Source: Teichococcus aerophilus (lineage in GTDB: Bacteria; Pseudomonadota; Alphaproteobacteria; Acetobacterales; Acetobacteraceae). From it: a stretch of DNA of 64,000 nucleotides. The number at the start of each line of letters is the position of its first letter. Position 1 is the stretch's first letter. Both the position numbers and the translations under genes were made by a program. The notes beneath the pieces were generated by a model. It did not search any database and had not been told where the DNA came from. It saw only the letters and a list, made by a program, of their open reading frames with translations. Positions 15,622 to 25,893 of this stretch are shown piece by piece. The stretch is taken from NCBI RefSeq assembly GCF_014490485.1, contig NZ_JACTVA010000004.1:1-64000 (forward strand), read 5' to 3'.

Positions 15622-16744
15622 CGAAGCGCCTCGCGCTGAACAGGGACATCTCAGGGACCAGCGCACCGGCGGCGATCATCGGCGCCAGCCGGTTGGCGTG
15701 GGTGCCGGCGAGGGTGACGCCGGAATGGCAATTGGCGGTGAAGGCGCCGGGGAAGCGCTCCGACTGGTCGTAGATCGGCAGCCCGTCCGGCGCCATCACG
15801 CGCAGGGCGGACCAGGCGCGGACGATGTTCAGTTCAGCGATCCAGGGGAAGCAGCGCACGGCGCGGCGCGCCATCGTCTTCATGATCTCGGGCGACTGCG
15901 TCACGGTATCCAGCCCGGCATCCTCCTTGCTGTCGCCGATCATCAGGCTGCCCTCGGCGGTCTGGCGCAGGCTGACGGTGGGCATGGGCAACAGGTTCTG
16001 CGTGCGCTCCGTCACCAGGATCTGGCCGCGTTCCGGCACGACCGGCGCCTCCAGCCCGAAGCGCGGCGCCAGTGCGGCGTTGCCCAGCCCCGCGGCCAGC
16101 ACCACACGCGGCGCGGTGAAGCGCTGCCCGGCGGCGGAGACGCTGAAATCGCCCGGAGCCGCCGTGCTCTCCGTCACGCCGGCATTCGGCAGGTAGGTGC
16201 CGCCCAGGCCGGTGAAGCCGGTGTGCAGCGCGCGTAGCAAATGCAGCGGGCTGGCGTGGCCGTCATAGGGCGTCCAGCTGACGCCGGTGACCTCGGGGCC
16301 GATGCCCGGCAGCATGTCCCGCGCCTCGGCGGCGCGGATCATGCGGTACTCGAAGCCGAAATTGCCGGCCTCCGCCTGCATCCGCGCCATGTACTCGCCG
16401 CGCGCCGCGAATTCTTCCTCGCCCAGGCAGAAGGTGACGCCGCCGGGCTGGTGGCGGCGCGGGTCGATGCCGGTGCGGGTATGCAGATCATCCGCCAGCG
16501 CCGGCCATTCCTCGGCCGACCCGCGTGTCCACCGCTGGTAGTGCGGGTTGCCGAGGCCCTTCGACTGCACCCAGATCAGGCCGAAATTGCCCCGGCTGGC
16601 GCGGTGGGCGATGTCGCCCTCGTCCAGCAGCAGGGTGGCCAGGCCCTGGCGCTGCAGGCCGTAGCCGATGGCGGCACCGACCAGGCCACCGCCGATGACG
16701 ATGGCGTCGTAGGCGGTCCTGGCGGCGGGGGAAGGGTTTGGCAT
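15602..16744 (-). CDS. FAD-dependent oxidoreductase, DAAO/HcnC/opine oxidase subunit B type
   Basis: Catalytic beta subunit of the flavin dehydrogenase. The protein has 380 residues with the FAD motif VIGGGLVGAAIGYGLQRQG (about 16-34) and the DAO-family C-terminus (SALRVMAPDGLPIYDQ, then CHSGVTLAGTHANRLA). ATG at 16744 is chosen as the start just before the Rossmann motif; the frame is open to 16918. It is first in the operon and divergent from a second D-amino-acid-oxidase-like gene; the two share a 133-bp promoter region. The substrate cannot be read from sequence. Confidence 0.85.
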   Translation of the reverse strand: MPNPSPAARTAYDAIVIGGGLVGAAIGYGLQRQGLATLLLDEGDIAHRASRGNFGLIWVQSKGLGNPHYQRWTRGSAEEWPALADDLHTRTGIDPRRHQPGGVTFCLGEEEFAARGEYMARMQAEAGNFGFEYRMIRAAEARDMLPGIGPEVTGVSWTPYDGHASPLHLLRALHTGFTGLGGTYLPNAGVTESTAAPGDFSVSAAGQRFTAPRVVLAAGLGNAALAPRFGLEAPVVPERGQILVTERTQNLLPMPTVSLRQTAEGSLMIGDSKEDAGLDTVTQSPEIMKTMARRAVRCFPWIAELNIVRAWSALRVMAPDGLPIYDQSERFPGAFTANCHSGVTLAGTHANRLAPMIAAGALVPEMSLFSARRFDVRTAA

Positions 16745-16877
16745 GGTCCATCTTCGATAGAGCAGCGTTGCCATCCGCGCCAGAGGGTGCCCCGGCGGCG
16801 GCGGATGGGGTGGGTGGGCTCTTGCAATCCGTGCGCCAAGGCGCTGCCATCCCGCCTTTCTCGCGGGGGTTTGGCAG
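16745..16877. promoter_or_regulatory. Shared divergent promoter region of the catabolic island
   Basis: 133-bp gap between two divergent flavin-enzyme operons, which must hold both promoters. A hairpin CCCGC/GCGGG lies at about 16853-16869, just before the plus-strand start. No regulator gene is adjacent, and no clear operator or hexamer pair is visible. Confidence 0.45.
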
Positions 16878-18125
16878 ATGCGGATCATTGTCCTGGGTGC
16901 CGGCGTCATCGGCGTCACCAGTGCCTACTGGCTGCATCAGGCCGGCCACGACGTGCAGGTGGTGGAGCGGCGGGAAGAAGCGGGGCTGGAGACGAGCTGG
17001 GGCAACGGCGCCATCATCCATGTCAGCTCCGTGCAGCCCTGGGCGGCGCCGGGCGTGCCGGCGAAGGTGCTGAAGTGGCTGGGCAAGGAGGACGCGCCGA
17101 TGCTGCTGCGGCCTTCCGCCGTGCCGCGGATGTGGCGCTGGGGCCTGGGCTTCCTGCGCGCCGCGCGCCCGGCCCAGTACCGCGCCGGCAGCCTGGCGAA
17201 CCTGAAGCTGGCGCTGGAGAGCGCCGCCTGCATGGCGGAGATCCGGGAGGCCACCGGCGTGCAGTACGACTATGCCGGCAACGCCGTCATCAAGCTGTTC
17301 CCGGACCAGGGCAGCCTGGATGTCGCCGCCGCCGAGCACTTGGCGCTCGCCCCCGACGGCCTGCAGACCGAGGTGCTGAGCCGCGACGAGTGCATTGCGC
17401 GTGAGCCAGCGCTGGGCCCGGTGGTGGAGCGCTTCGCCGGCGGCCTCGGCTTCCCGCAGGACGAGATCGGCGATTGCAACAAGTTCAGCCAGGGGCTGGC
17501 GGCGTGGCTGGCCGGGCAGGGCGTGCGCTTCCACTACAACACCACGGTGGAGGACGTGATCCGCAAGGGTGGCCGGGTGGCGGCGGTGCGTGTCTCCGGC
17601 TCCTCCGGCAATGCGGACATGGCGACCGATGCCGTCGTCGTCGCCATGGCCAGCCAGAGCGTTCCGCTGCTGCGCAGCGTCGGAGTCGCCATGCCGATCT
17701 TCCCGGTGAAGGGCCTCTCCGTCACGCTGCCGCGCTCCGTATGGCCGGAAGGGCCGCGCGTCGCGGTTATGGACGACGCCCGGAAGTTCGTGATCACTCC
17801 GTTGGGGGACCGCTACCGCATCGTCGGTTCGGCCGAGGTGGGCGACACCACCACCACCCCGTCGCCGCAGCGGATTCGCGCGGTGACGCAGGGGCTGGCG
17901 CAGCTGTTCCCCCAGCTTGCGGATTGCGAGAACTTCCCCGGCGCCGTCTCCTGGGCCGGGCTGCGGCCGATGGTGCCGGATGGCCAGCCGCGCATCGGCC
18001 CCACCAGGGTGCCGGGCCTCTGGACCAATACCGGCCACGGCCATACGGGCTGGACCATGGCGGCCGGTTCCGGCCGCCGGTTGGCGGCGCTGATGGCGCG
18101 CAACGACTTCGCAGGTGCCGCGTGA
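16878..18125 (+). CDS. D-amino acid dehydrogenase (DadA-like)
   Basis: Membrane-associated flavoprotein that oxidatively deaminates D-amino acids to 2-oxo acids and passes electrons to the respiratory chain. The protein has 415 residues. FAD motif at the extreme N-terminus, IIVLGAGVIGVTSAYWL (3-19), the DadA pattern SWGNGAIIHVS (about 41-51), and the C-terminal GLRPMVPDGQPRIGP and NTGHGHTGWT motifs. Located directly upstream of a complete ABC importer, it probably processes the imported compound. Confidence 0.87.
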   Translation: MRIIVLGAGVIGVTSAYWLHQAGHDVQVVERREEAGLETSWGNGAIIHVSSVQPWAAPGVPAKVLKWLGKEDAPMLLRPSAVPRMWRWGLGFLRAARPAQYRAGSLANLKLALESAACMAEIREATGVQYDYAGNAVIKLFPDQGSLDVAAAEHLALAPDGLQTEVLSRDECIAREPALGPVVERFAGGLGFPQDEIGDCNKFSQGLAAWLAGQGVRFHYNTTVEDVIRKGGRVAAVRVSGSSGNADMATDAVVVAMASQSVPLLRSVGVAMPIFPVKGLSVTLPRSVWPEGPRVAVMDDARKFVITPLGDRYRIVGSAEVGDTTTTPSPQRIRAVTQGLAQLFPQLADCENFPGAVSWAGLRPMVPDGQPRIGPTRVPGLWTNTGHGHTGWTMAAGSGRRLAALMARNDFAGAA

Positions 18126-18201
18126 CCTTTGGCCGGTTTCTTGCTGTGCTTCGCCCGTAACGGTGCACCCGCGTCGGGCGCGCCCGTGGGGGCTGATAAC
18201 G

Positions 18202-19098
18202 ATGGATGAGCAGAACACTACATCCGGTCTGGTGCGGCGCGGGCTGTTTGGCCTGACGGCTGCTGGCGCCGCGGTGGGGGCCGCCGCGCAATTGCTCACG
18301 CCTTCGGCGGCACTTGCACAGACGGTCGGCAAGAGCCGGCTGCAGGTGATCAAGGAACGCGGCCGGCTGATCGTCGGCACCGGCAGCACCAACCCGCCCT
18401 GGCACTTCGAAGATGCCAACGGCAAGCTGCAGGGCATGGATATCGACATGGCCCGCCTGCTGGCCAAGAACCTGTTCGATGACCCGGAGAAGGTGGAATT
18501 CGTCCTGCAGGGCTCCGACGCCCGCATCCCCAGCCTGATCACGGACAAGGTGGACATCGTCGTCCAGTGGATGACCGTGACGGCCGGCCGCGCGCAGCAG
18601 GTTGAATTCACCGTCCCCTACTATCGGGAGGGCGTCAGCCTGATGCTGCTGGCCCGTGGCGGCAAGTTCAAGAACTTCGACGAGCTGAAGGCAGCCGGTG
18701 CGGGCGTGACCGTCGGCGGCATGCAGAACGTGTTCCTGGAGGAATGGGTCCGCAAGGCGCTGCCCCAGGCGAAGGTGGATGCGTTCGAGAGCCCGGACGC
18801 GGTGCTGCAGGCGCTGAACGCCCGCCGCATCGATGCCTACATGTCCGATCAGTCGGCCATGCGCTGGCTGATGCAGCAGGCGCCCGGCCGCTTCGTCGAT
18901 GCCGGCTATGGCTGGATGCCGAATTCCTATGCCTCCGCCGTCAAGCCGGGGGACCCGATCTGGCTGAACTGGGTCAACACCGTCTACCGGGAAGCGATGA
19001 TGGGCGTCGATTTCGACAGCTTCGCCGCGTCCTACAAGAAGTGGTTCGGCATCGAGGTGGCGACGCCGAAGGTGGGCTTCCCCAACGAATTCGCCTGA
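18202..19098 (+). CDS. Periplasmic substrate-binding protein, polar amino acid/opine family 3
   Basis: Captures the substrate for the importer encoded downstream. The protein has 298 residues with a Tat/Sec-like signal (VRRGLFGLTAAGAAVGAAAQLL, cleaved near ALAQT), then an SBP_bac_3 domain beginning RGRLIVGTGSTNPPWHF and ending SYKKWFG. ATG at 18202 is used because upstream codons are not signal-like. A hairpin separates it from the permease genes, which would allow higher expression of the binding protein than of the membrane parts. Confidence 0.88.
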   Translation: MDEQNTTSGLVRRGLFGLTAAGAAVGAAAQLLTPSAALAQTVGKSRLQVIKERGRLIVGTGSTNPPWHFEDANGKLQGMDIDMARLLAKNLFDDPEKVEFVLQGSDARIPSLITDKVDIVVQWMTVTAGRAQQVEFTVPYYREGVSLMLLARGGKFKNFDELKAAGAGVTVGGMQNVFLEEWVRKALPQAKVDAFESPDAVLQALNARRIDAYMSDQSAMRWLMQQAPGRFVDAGYGWMPNSYASAVKPGDPIWLNWVNTVYREAMMGVDFDSFAASYKKWFGIEVATPKVGFPNEFA

Positions 19099-19107
19099 GT
19101 GACGTGC

Positions 19108-19133
19108 GGCGCCCCGCGACGATGCGGGGCGCC
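19108..19133 (+). promoter_or_regulatory. Intra-operon hairpin after the binding-protein gene
   Basis: Perfect 10-bp stem GGCGCCCCGC with its complement and a GACGAT loop, ten bases after the binding-protein stop. No U-tract follows. Such stems between a binding-protein gene and its permeases commonly protect the upstream mRNA or attenuate downstream transcription. Confidence 0.6.
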
Positions 19134-19162
19134 GACCTTCCCGCGCACGACAGGCAGGATTC

Positions 19163-19831
19163 ATGATCCAATACTATTTCGACTGGTCCGTGATCTGGCG
19201 GAGCTGGGACAAGTTCATGGCGGCGCTGGGCCTCGGCCTGACGCTGGCGGTGATCTCCCTGGCGGCCGGTACGGTCATCGGCCTCGCCTGCGCCATGGCG
19301 CGGGTCTACGGGCCGCGCTGGCTGTCCTGGCCGGTGTGGCTGTATGTGGAATTCATCCGCAACGTGCCGCTGCTGCTGCTGATCTTCTTCGTCTATTTCG
19401 GCTTGCCGGAGCTGGATATCAGCTACCTGGACAAGACCCAGTCCTTCATCCTGACGCTGTCCCTCTACGCCGGCGCCTACATGACCGAGGTGTTCCGCGC
19501 GGGCCTTGCCTCCATTCCCCGCCAGTACATGGAAGCGGCCAAGGCCATCGGCATGCGCCCCTGGCAGCGGCAGCGCTACGTCATCATGCCGGTGATGTTC
19601 CGCATCACCCTGCCGGCCTTCAGCAACAATCTGATCTCGCTGTTCAAGGACACCTCGCTCGCCGCCGCCATCGCGGTGCCGGAGCTGACCTTCGTGGCGC
19701 GGCAGATCAACGCCAACACCTTCCGGGTGATGGAATCCTGGCTGACCGCCAGCGCGCTGTACCTCATCACCTGCTACGTCATCGCCACGGCCCTGCGGTT
19801 GCTCGAGCGCCGCTACGCCAGCATCCGCTGA
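19163..19831 (+). CDS. Amino acid ABC transporter permease 1
   Basis: Membrane subunit of the polar amino acid importer (HisQM/OccQM family). The protein has 222 residues and five predicted helices. The ATPase-contact EAA loop is visible as EAAKAIGMRPWQRQRYVIMP (about 116-135). It is the first of two paralogous permeases and starts 64 bp after the binding protein. The two permeases are expected to form a heterodimer. Confidence 0.92.
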   Translation: MIQYYFDWSVIWRSWDKFMAALGLGLTLAVISLAAGTVIGLACAMARVYGPRWLSWPVWLYVEFIRNVPLLLLIFFVYFGLPELDISYLDKTQSFILTLSLYAGAYMTEVFRAGLASIPRQYMEAAKAIGMRPWQRQRYVIMPVMFRITLPAFSNNLISLFKDTSLAAAIAVPELTFVARQINANTFRVMESWLTASALYLITCYVIATALRLLERRYASIR

Positions 19832-19847
19832 GGGAAGGGCAACAGAC

Positions 19848-20519
19848 ATGACCCTGGAACCCGGCACTTTCCTGTTCGAGGCCTGGACCGCCCGCTTCGC
19901 CCTGATGAACGGGCTGTGGGTGACCATGACCTCCTCCTTCTTCAGCATCGTGCTCGCCACGCTGGCGGGGCTGCTGATGGGCGTGGTGCTGAGCTATGCC
20001 TGGTGGCCACTGCGGCTGCTGGCCCGCGCCTATGTGGACTTCATGCGCGGCATGCCCGTGCTGGTCTTGATCCTGTTCACCTATTACGGGCTGGCGATGT
20101 TCCGCATCAACGTACCGCCCTACTGGGCGGGCGTGATCGCGCTGGCCGCCTTCGCCACGGCGCATGTGGCGGAGAACCTGCGCGGCGCGGTGCAATCCGT
20201 GCCCGCCGGGCAGATGGAGGCCGCCAAGGCGATCGGCCTGAACTTCCCGAAGCGCATCTGGTACGTCATCGTCCCACAGGCGGTGCGGCGCGTGCTGCCG
20301 CCCTGGGTGAATACCTGCCTGGAGATCGTGAAGGGCACCACGCTGCTTTCCGTCATCGGCGTGGTTGAACTGCTGCTGGCCAGCCAGCAGGTGATCGCCC
20401 GCAACTACATGGTGATCGATTTCTACCTGATGGCGGCCATGATCTACATCGTCGTCAACTTCTCCATCGCCCAGCTCGGCGCGTTGCTGGAGCGGCGCTT
20501 TTCCTACATCCGGTATTGA
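19848..20519 (+). CDS. Amino acid ABC transporter permease 2
   Basis: Second membrane subunit of 223 residues, paralogous to the one 16 bp upstream. EAA loop [20 protein letters not shown] (about 125-144), preceded by family-typical [13 protein letters not shown]-type helix ends (here [14 protein letters not shown]). It forms the heterodimeric pore with permease 1. The ATPase gene follows after 11 bp. Confidence 0.92.
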   Translation: MTLEPGTFLFEAWTARFALMNGLWVTMTSSFFSIVLATLAGLLMGVVLSYAWWPLRLLARAYVDFMRGMPVLVLILFTYYGLAMFRINVPPYWAGVIALAAFATAHVAENLRGAVQSVPAGQMEAAKAIGLNFPKRIWYVIVPQAVRRVLPPWVNTCLEIVKGTTLLSVIGVVELLLASQQVIARNYMVIDFYLMAAMIYIVVNFSIAQLGALLERRFSYIRY

Positions 20520-20530
20520 GAGGCGCACCC

Positions 20531-21319
<789 letters not shown>

Positions 21320-21391
21320 GCCGCCGGCCGCAACCACGCCCGGCGACGGGCGGTTCCTCCGGCAGGCTCAATGCTCCGGAGGACCGTCCCC

Positions 21392-22291
21392 ATGGCCGAA
21401 CAGATCCCGCTCTCCCCCGATGCCAGCGCTATCTTCGCCGCGCTGGATGACAACCGCGACGACCTGACGCATGAGATCTCGCCAGGGCTGGCCTATCGCC
21501 GGCTGGCACTGGTCAATGTCGTCTTCGTCGGCCTCCCCGGTGGTGGGGACCGCGGCTGGGTGCTGGTCGATGCCGGTATCCCCGGCAGCAAGGGCTTCAT
21601 CCAGCGCGCCGCCGAGGCCCGCTTCGGCGCCGGGGCCCGGCCCGCCGCCATCGTCATGACGCATGGCCATTTCGATCATGTCGGCGTGCTGCTGGACCTG
21701 GCCGAGGAATGGGACGTGCCGGTCTACGCCCACCCGTTGGAAGCGCCCTACCTGAACGGCACCGCCGCCTACCCGCCCGGCGAGCCCGCGGTGGGCGGCG
21801 GGCTGATGGCGCTGATGGCGCCGCTCTACCCCCGCAGTCCGGTCGACCTCGGCGCGCGGCTGCGCCTGTTGCCGGAAGATGGCAGCATCCCCGACATGCC
21901 AGGCTGGCGCTGGCTCCACACGCCCGGCCACAGCGTCGGCCACGTGTCCTTCTGGCGGGAAGCGGACCGCGCCCTGATCGCCGGTGACGCCTTCATCACC
22001 ACCGGGCAGGAATCCGCCTATGCCGTGGCGGTGCAGCGTGCCGAGATGCACGGGCCGCCAGCCTATTTCACGGTGGATTGGGCCGCGTCCCGCGCCTCGG
22101 TACGGGCGCTGGCGGCACTGGAGCCGGAAGTGGTGATCACCGGCCACGGCCAGGCGATGCGCGGCGCGGAGATGCGCCAGGCCCTGCAGACATTGGCGGA
22201 GGAATTCTCACGCATCGCGGTGCCCAGGCGTAGCCGCTACCTGGAACATCCGGCCCGTGCCGAGGACCGCAGCGCCTATCCAGCGCCGTAA
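21392..22291 (+). CDS. MBL-fold metallo-hydrolase
   Basis: Protein of 299 residues with the metallo-beta-lactamase fold. The metal-binding motif is MTHGHFDHVG (about 89-98), later ligands are in TPGHSVGHVSF (about 178-188), the Asp of IAGDAFI and ITGHGQ. GGAGGA upstream selects the ATG at 21392 over the one at 21371. It lies 72 bp after the importer ATPase on the same strand and could belong to the same operon, perhaps acting on an ester or lactone intermediate. The substrate is unknown. Confidence 0.85.
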   Translation: MAEQIPLSPDASAIFAALDDNRDDLTHEISPGLAYRRLALVNVVFVGLPGGGDRGWVLVDAGIPGSKGFIQRAAEARFGAGARPAAIVMTHGHFDHVGVLLDLAEEWDVPVYAHPLEAPYLNGTAAYPPGEPAVGGGLMALMAPLYPRSPVDLGARLRLLPEDGSIPDMPGWRWLHTPGHSVGHVSFWREADRALIAGDAFITTGQESAYAVAVQRAEMHGPPAYFTVDWAASRASVRALAALEPEVVITGHGQAMRGAEMRQALQTLAEEFSRIAVPRRSRYLEHPARAEDRSAYPAP

Positions 22292-22297
22292 ATCGAT

Positions 22298-22322
22298 GGG
22301 GCGGCGCCGGTGGCGCCGCCCC
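22298..22322. terminator. GC-rich hairpin between convergent genes
   Basis: Perfect 11-bp stem GGGGCGGCGCC with its complement and a GGT loop, filling the 40-bp gap between two convergent stop codons. It is symmetrical and lacks a T-tract, so termination efficiency is uncertain. This convergent junction does not carry the repeat family seen at six others. Confidence 0.6.
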
Positions 22323-22331
22323 GCTCCGGTC

Positions 22332-23930
22332 TCAGGCCTTCTTGACGCTCATCGACAGCGTCAGCTCGTCCGCGCGCGCCTCGTATTTCAGCGCGCCACG
22401 CAGAGCCCAGATGTTCTTCTGCATGTGCAGCGTGATCAGCGCCACGTCCTCCATCGCCACCTTCATGGCTTCCTGGAAGATGCTGTCGCGCTTCTCGTCA
22501 TCGGCGGTGCGCAGCCCTTCCATCGTCAGCTCGTCCACCTTGGCGTTGGAGTAGCCGCTGAAGTTGGTCGTGCCGAAGCCCTTGTCGATGATGCGCGTGG
22601 TCAGCACGCCCTTCAGCGCGGTGGAGGGCTCGCCGCTCGTCGCCCAGCCGATCAGCATGGCGGACATGTCGTTGCGCGCCTGCCGCTGCGCCAGCACGGA
22701 GAACGGCACGGCATCCACCGTCGTCGTCACGCCGATGCGCTGCCACATCTGGCCGATGGCCTGGATGATCTGCGCGTCGTTGACGTAGCGGTTGTTCGGG
22801 CCGAGCAGGGAGATCTTGAAGCCGTTGGGGTAGCCGGCCTCGGCCAGCAGCTTCTTCGCCCCCTCCACGTCGAAGGCCGGCACGGGGATGCTGGGGTTAT
22901 AGCCCAGCGCGCCGGGCGGCATCATCTGCCCGGCCGGCGTGCCGACGCCCTGCATCACGCGATCGACGATGCCCTGGCGGTTGATGCCCATGCTCAGCGC
23001 CCGGCGCACCCGCAGGTCCCGCAACGGGTTCTTGCCCAGCGGCTTGCCGTCATTGTCGGTGATGTACGGGGAGTTGTCGTGCTCCACGTCCAGCTTCAGG
23101 TAGATGCAGCGCAGGCTGGGGATCTCGGAGAAGGAGATACCCTGGGTGGAGCGCAGGCGCGGCGTATCGGAGGGCGGCACCACGTCGATCATCTGCACGT
23201 CGCCGGAGAGCAGGGCCGCGACCCGCACGCCGTTATTGGTGATGAAGCGGTACGTCACCTGCGGGAAGTCCGGCTTCTCGCCCCAATAGGCGTCGTTCCG
23301 GGTCATGACCAGGCGGTCGTCGGGGGTGTAGGACTGCAGGCGGAACGGGCCGGTGCCGATCATCGCCTTGCCGTTGTTGAAGTCGCCCGTGGCGACGTTG
23401 TCGCCCACCGCCTTGCACAGGATGAAGATGTTGTTCAGGTCGTAGGGCAGCAGCGGGTACACTTCCGCCGTCTTCAGCAGGATGGTGTGCGGGTCGACAA
23501 TCTCGGTCTGGATCACCGCACGGGTGTACATGCTGAAGCTGCCCGGGCTGTTCACCACGTTGGGCACCCGCTTCAAGGTGAACACCACGTCCTCGGCGGT
23601 GAAGTCATCGCCGTTGCTGAACTTCACGCCCTTGCGCAGCTTGAATTCCCAGGTGGTGTCATCCACCAGGCGCCAGGATTCCGCCAGGCCGGGGCGCAGC
23701 TTGGCCGCGGCGTCGCGGTCCACCAGCTTGTCGAAGAAATGCGCCGCGACGGCATTGTTGGGCGAGAGCGTGTGGTAATGCGGGTCGAGCGATGTCGGCG
23801 GCGCCGCGACGGCCAAGTTGAGCGCCGTACCCTGGGCCCGGGCCTTGAAGGCACCGCCGCTCAGCAAGGCGACGGAGGGAATGGCGGCGAGGGCGGCGCG
23901 GCGTGTCAGCCTGATGCTGTTGCGGTCCAA
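22332..23930 (-). CDS. Orphan ABC transporter substrate-binding protein, family 5
   Basis: Periplasmic dipeptide/oligopeptide/nickel-type binding protein of 532 residues. A twin-Arg-like signal (RLTRRAALAAIPSVALLSG, cleaved near AFKARAQ) is followed by the SBP_bac_5 domain (SLDPHYHTL, LAESWRLVDDTTWEFKLRKGVKFSNG, then RRALSMGINRQGI). No permease or ATPase gene is adjacent, so its transporter partner is elsewhere or it serves another function. A clear paralogue lies at 44808-46382. Confidence 0.88.
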   Translation of the reverse strand: MDRNSIRLTRRAALAAIPSVALLSGGAFKARAQGTALNLAVAAPPTSLDPHYHTLSPNNAVAAHFFDKLVDRDAAAKLRPGLAESWRLVDDTTWEFKLRKGVKFSNGDDFTAEDVVFTLKRVPNVVNSPGSFSMYTRAVIQTEIVDPHTILLKTAEVYPLLPYDLNNIFILCKAVGDNVATGDFNNGKAMIGTGPFRLQSYTPDDRLVMTRNDAYWGEKPDFPQVTYRFITNNGVRVAALLSGDVQMIDVVPPSDTPRLRSTQGISFSEIPSLRCIYLKLDVEHDNSPYITDNDGKPLGKNPLRDLRVRRALSMGINRQGIVDRVMQGVGTPAGQMMPPGALGYNPSIPVPAFDVEGAKKLLAEAGYPNGFKISLLGPNNRYVNDAQIIQAIGQMWQRIGVTTTVDAVPFSVLAQRQARNDMSAMLIGWATSGEPSTALKGVLTTRIIDKGFGTTNFSGYSNAKVDELTMEGLRTADDEKRDSIFQEAMKVAMEDVALITLHMQKNIWALRGALKYEARADELTLSMSVKKA

Positions 23931-24141
23931 AGTGGAAGTCTCCGTACACGTGTTGCCGTGAATGGCGCGAAGTATCCCTGTGCGGCCACCTGTTCCGGCG
24001 GTTCCGCTGGGTGGAATGTCCTATGCGCTGCGGACAAGGTCAACGGGTTCGTGAGGATTGCGCTGCCGATCCGAAGATGTTGATGGATCGAACCGACAGC
24101 CCCGGCTACCGTAAAGCCGCAGCTGGGAGCCTAAGCCGGAC
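23931..24141. promoter_or_regulatory. Divergent intergenic region, SBP and Hint genes
   Basis: 211-bp region between two divergent starts. It must carry promoters for both genes. I see no convincing hexamer pair, operator or small ORF; a short hairpin (GGCTAC..GTAAAGCC, about 24103-24117) lies shortly before the plus-strand start. Confidence 0.4.
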
Positions 24142-25848
24142 ATGTCGGGTTCTGTTACGCCACTCTCCACCCTCGACCGCAGGCCCGACGAGGACGAGGC
24201 CCCCAAGGACGACGCAAGCGGCGAGGCCGGCCTGCCCCCGGTGGAGGAGCCTGCGGTCGGCGCAGCCCAAGAGCATCAGGTCATCCTGGGTGATTCGGGC
24301 AACAACCACATCGAGTTCACCGGCTCAGCCATGGTCAATGGCTTGGATGGCGACGACACCATCGTCAACATGGGTGACGAGCCTTCCACGATCCTTGGAG
24401 GCCTCGGCAACGACACGCTGATCGGCGGCGGCGGCAACGACCAGATCGGAGACGATGAGGGCGAGAATTATGGCCGGAGCTTCTACGACGGCAGGGCTGG
24501 CGACGACACCATCATCGTCAATAACGGCGATGCCACGATCCTGGGCGGCGACGGCGACGACCTGATCTTCGGAGCCCGCCAGATCGATGTCGATGGCGGC
24601 CCTGGCGACGACACGATCGTCAACTGGTACGCGTTGGGAAGCGTGCAGGGTGGGGATGGCTACGACAGCCTGTACCTGTACGGCGAGGAAGGTTCCTACG
24701 AACGCTCCGACGCGCCCGAGGGCAGCGGGTTCGATTACGGCCTGACCCAGTATGGCGATACCATGCTGGTCGGCGGGATCGAAAAGGTCGTCTTCACCAC
24801 CTCGCACGCCACCATCGGCGCGCTGTTCCCTTACGGCGCCGTCCCCTGCTACGTCCGTGGCACCCGCATCCTGACCCCATCCGGCGAAGTCCTCGTCGAA
24901 GCGCTGCGGGTGGGCGATGCGGTCCAGACCGCGCGTGGCGAAGCGCGCGAGATCCGCTGGATCGGCCAGCGCAGGGTCGCCCTGGCCCGCCACCCGCAGC
25001 CGCACCGCGCCCGCCCGGTCCGCATCCTGGCCGGTGCCCTGGCCGATGGTGTGCCGCGGCGGGACCTGCTGGTCAGCCCCGCGCACGCCATGATGCTGGA
25101 TGGCCTGCTGTTCCGCGCCGGGCATCTGGTCAACGGCGCCACCATCCGCCAGGAAGCCTGGCCGGAGGTCGAGTATTTCCACCTCGAGCTGGATTCCCAC
25201 GACATCCTGCTGGCCGAGGGCGCCCCAGCCGAGAGCTATCTCGATGACGACAACCGCTCCCTGTTCGGCGGCGCCGTCACCGCCCTGCATCCGGATTTCG
25301 GCGCACGAAAGGCCAGCGGTGCCTGCCTGCCCTTCGCGGCTGGCCTGGCGCAGACGCAGCCGGTGTTGGCCAGCCTTCAGGCCCGGGCGGAGGCGATGGG
25401 CTGGCGCCTGGATGACGCGCCCGGCCTGCACCTGCTGGCCGATGGGCAGCGTCTGCCGCCCCTGGCCGCCAATGCGCGGCTGTACCATTTCGCGCTGCCG
25501 GCGGGCCTCCGCAGCCTGCGCCTGTGCTCCGCCGATTTCCGCCCCTGCGTGACGGAACCGGGCAGTGAGGACGACCGCGTGCTGGGCGTCGCCCTGCGGC
25601 GCATCCTCCTCACCGCGCCCGGGCGGGAACGCGAGGTGCCGCTCTCCCATCCTGCTTTGGCCACCGGCTTCCACCCTGTCGAGTGCGACCGGGGCGGGCA
25701 CTGGCGCTGGACGGATGGCAATGCCGATCTCACCGCCCTGCTGCCTCTCCTGCCTGCCGGCGGCGCGCGCCTGACGCTGCATCTGCGGGGTGCCTCCCGT
25801 GCCTGGCTGGAGCCTGGCCGGCAGCGTCACGCCGGACGCTTGTCATGA
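24142..25848 (+). CDS. RTX-like beta-roll and Hint domain protein
   Basis: Protein of 568 residues with three parts. Residues about 50-170 hold degenerate calcium-binding nonapeptide repeats (GGLGNDTLIGGGGND, GGDGDDLIFG, GGPGDDTIVN). Residues about 233-370 form a Hint_2 domain starting PCYVRGTRILTPSG, with the catalytic-type Cys at 236 and the SPAHAMMLDG block. The last 190 residues resemble nothing I recognise. No N-terminal signal peptide is seen; RTX proteins often use type I secretion. Hint domains can self-cleave, so processing of the N-terminal module is plausible but unproven. Such Hint proteins are frequent in Acetobacteraceae and Rhodobacterales. Confidence 0.8.
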   Translation: MSGSVTPLSTLDRRPDEDEAPKDDASGEAGLPPVEEPAVGAAQEHQVILGDSGNNHIEFTGSAMVNGLDGDDTIVNMGDEPSTILGGLGNDTLIGGGGNDQIGDDEGENYGRSFYDGRAGDDTIIVNNGDATILGGDGDDLIFGARQIDVDGGPGDDTIVNWYALGSVQGGDGYDSLYLYGEEGSYERSDAPEGSGFDYGLTQYGDTMLVGGIEKVVFTTSHATIGALFPYGAVPCYVRGTRILTPSGEVLVEALRVGDAVQTARGEAREIRWIGQRRVALARHPQPHRARPVRILAGALADGVPRRDLLVSPAHAMMLDGLLFRAGHLVNGATIRQEAWPEVEYFHLELDSHDILLAEGAPAESYLDDDNRSLFGGAVTALHPDFGARKASGACLPFAAGLAQTQPVLASLQARAEAMGWRLDDAPGLHLLADGQRLPPLAANARLYHFALPAGLRSLRLCSADFRPCVTEPGSEDDRVLGVALRRILLTAPGREREVPLSHPALATGFHPVECDRGGHWRWTDGNADLTALLPLLPAGGARLTLHLRGASRAWLEPGRQRHAGRLS

Positions 25849-25893
25849 TGCCACCGCCTCCCCAGTCTCGGGTGTAAGGACACGGGACAGGGC

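Noticed and set aside
16488-18611. 707-residue minus-strand frame across the divergent oxidase region
   Set aside because: It runs antisense to two well-supported genes and shows no family signature.
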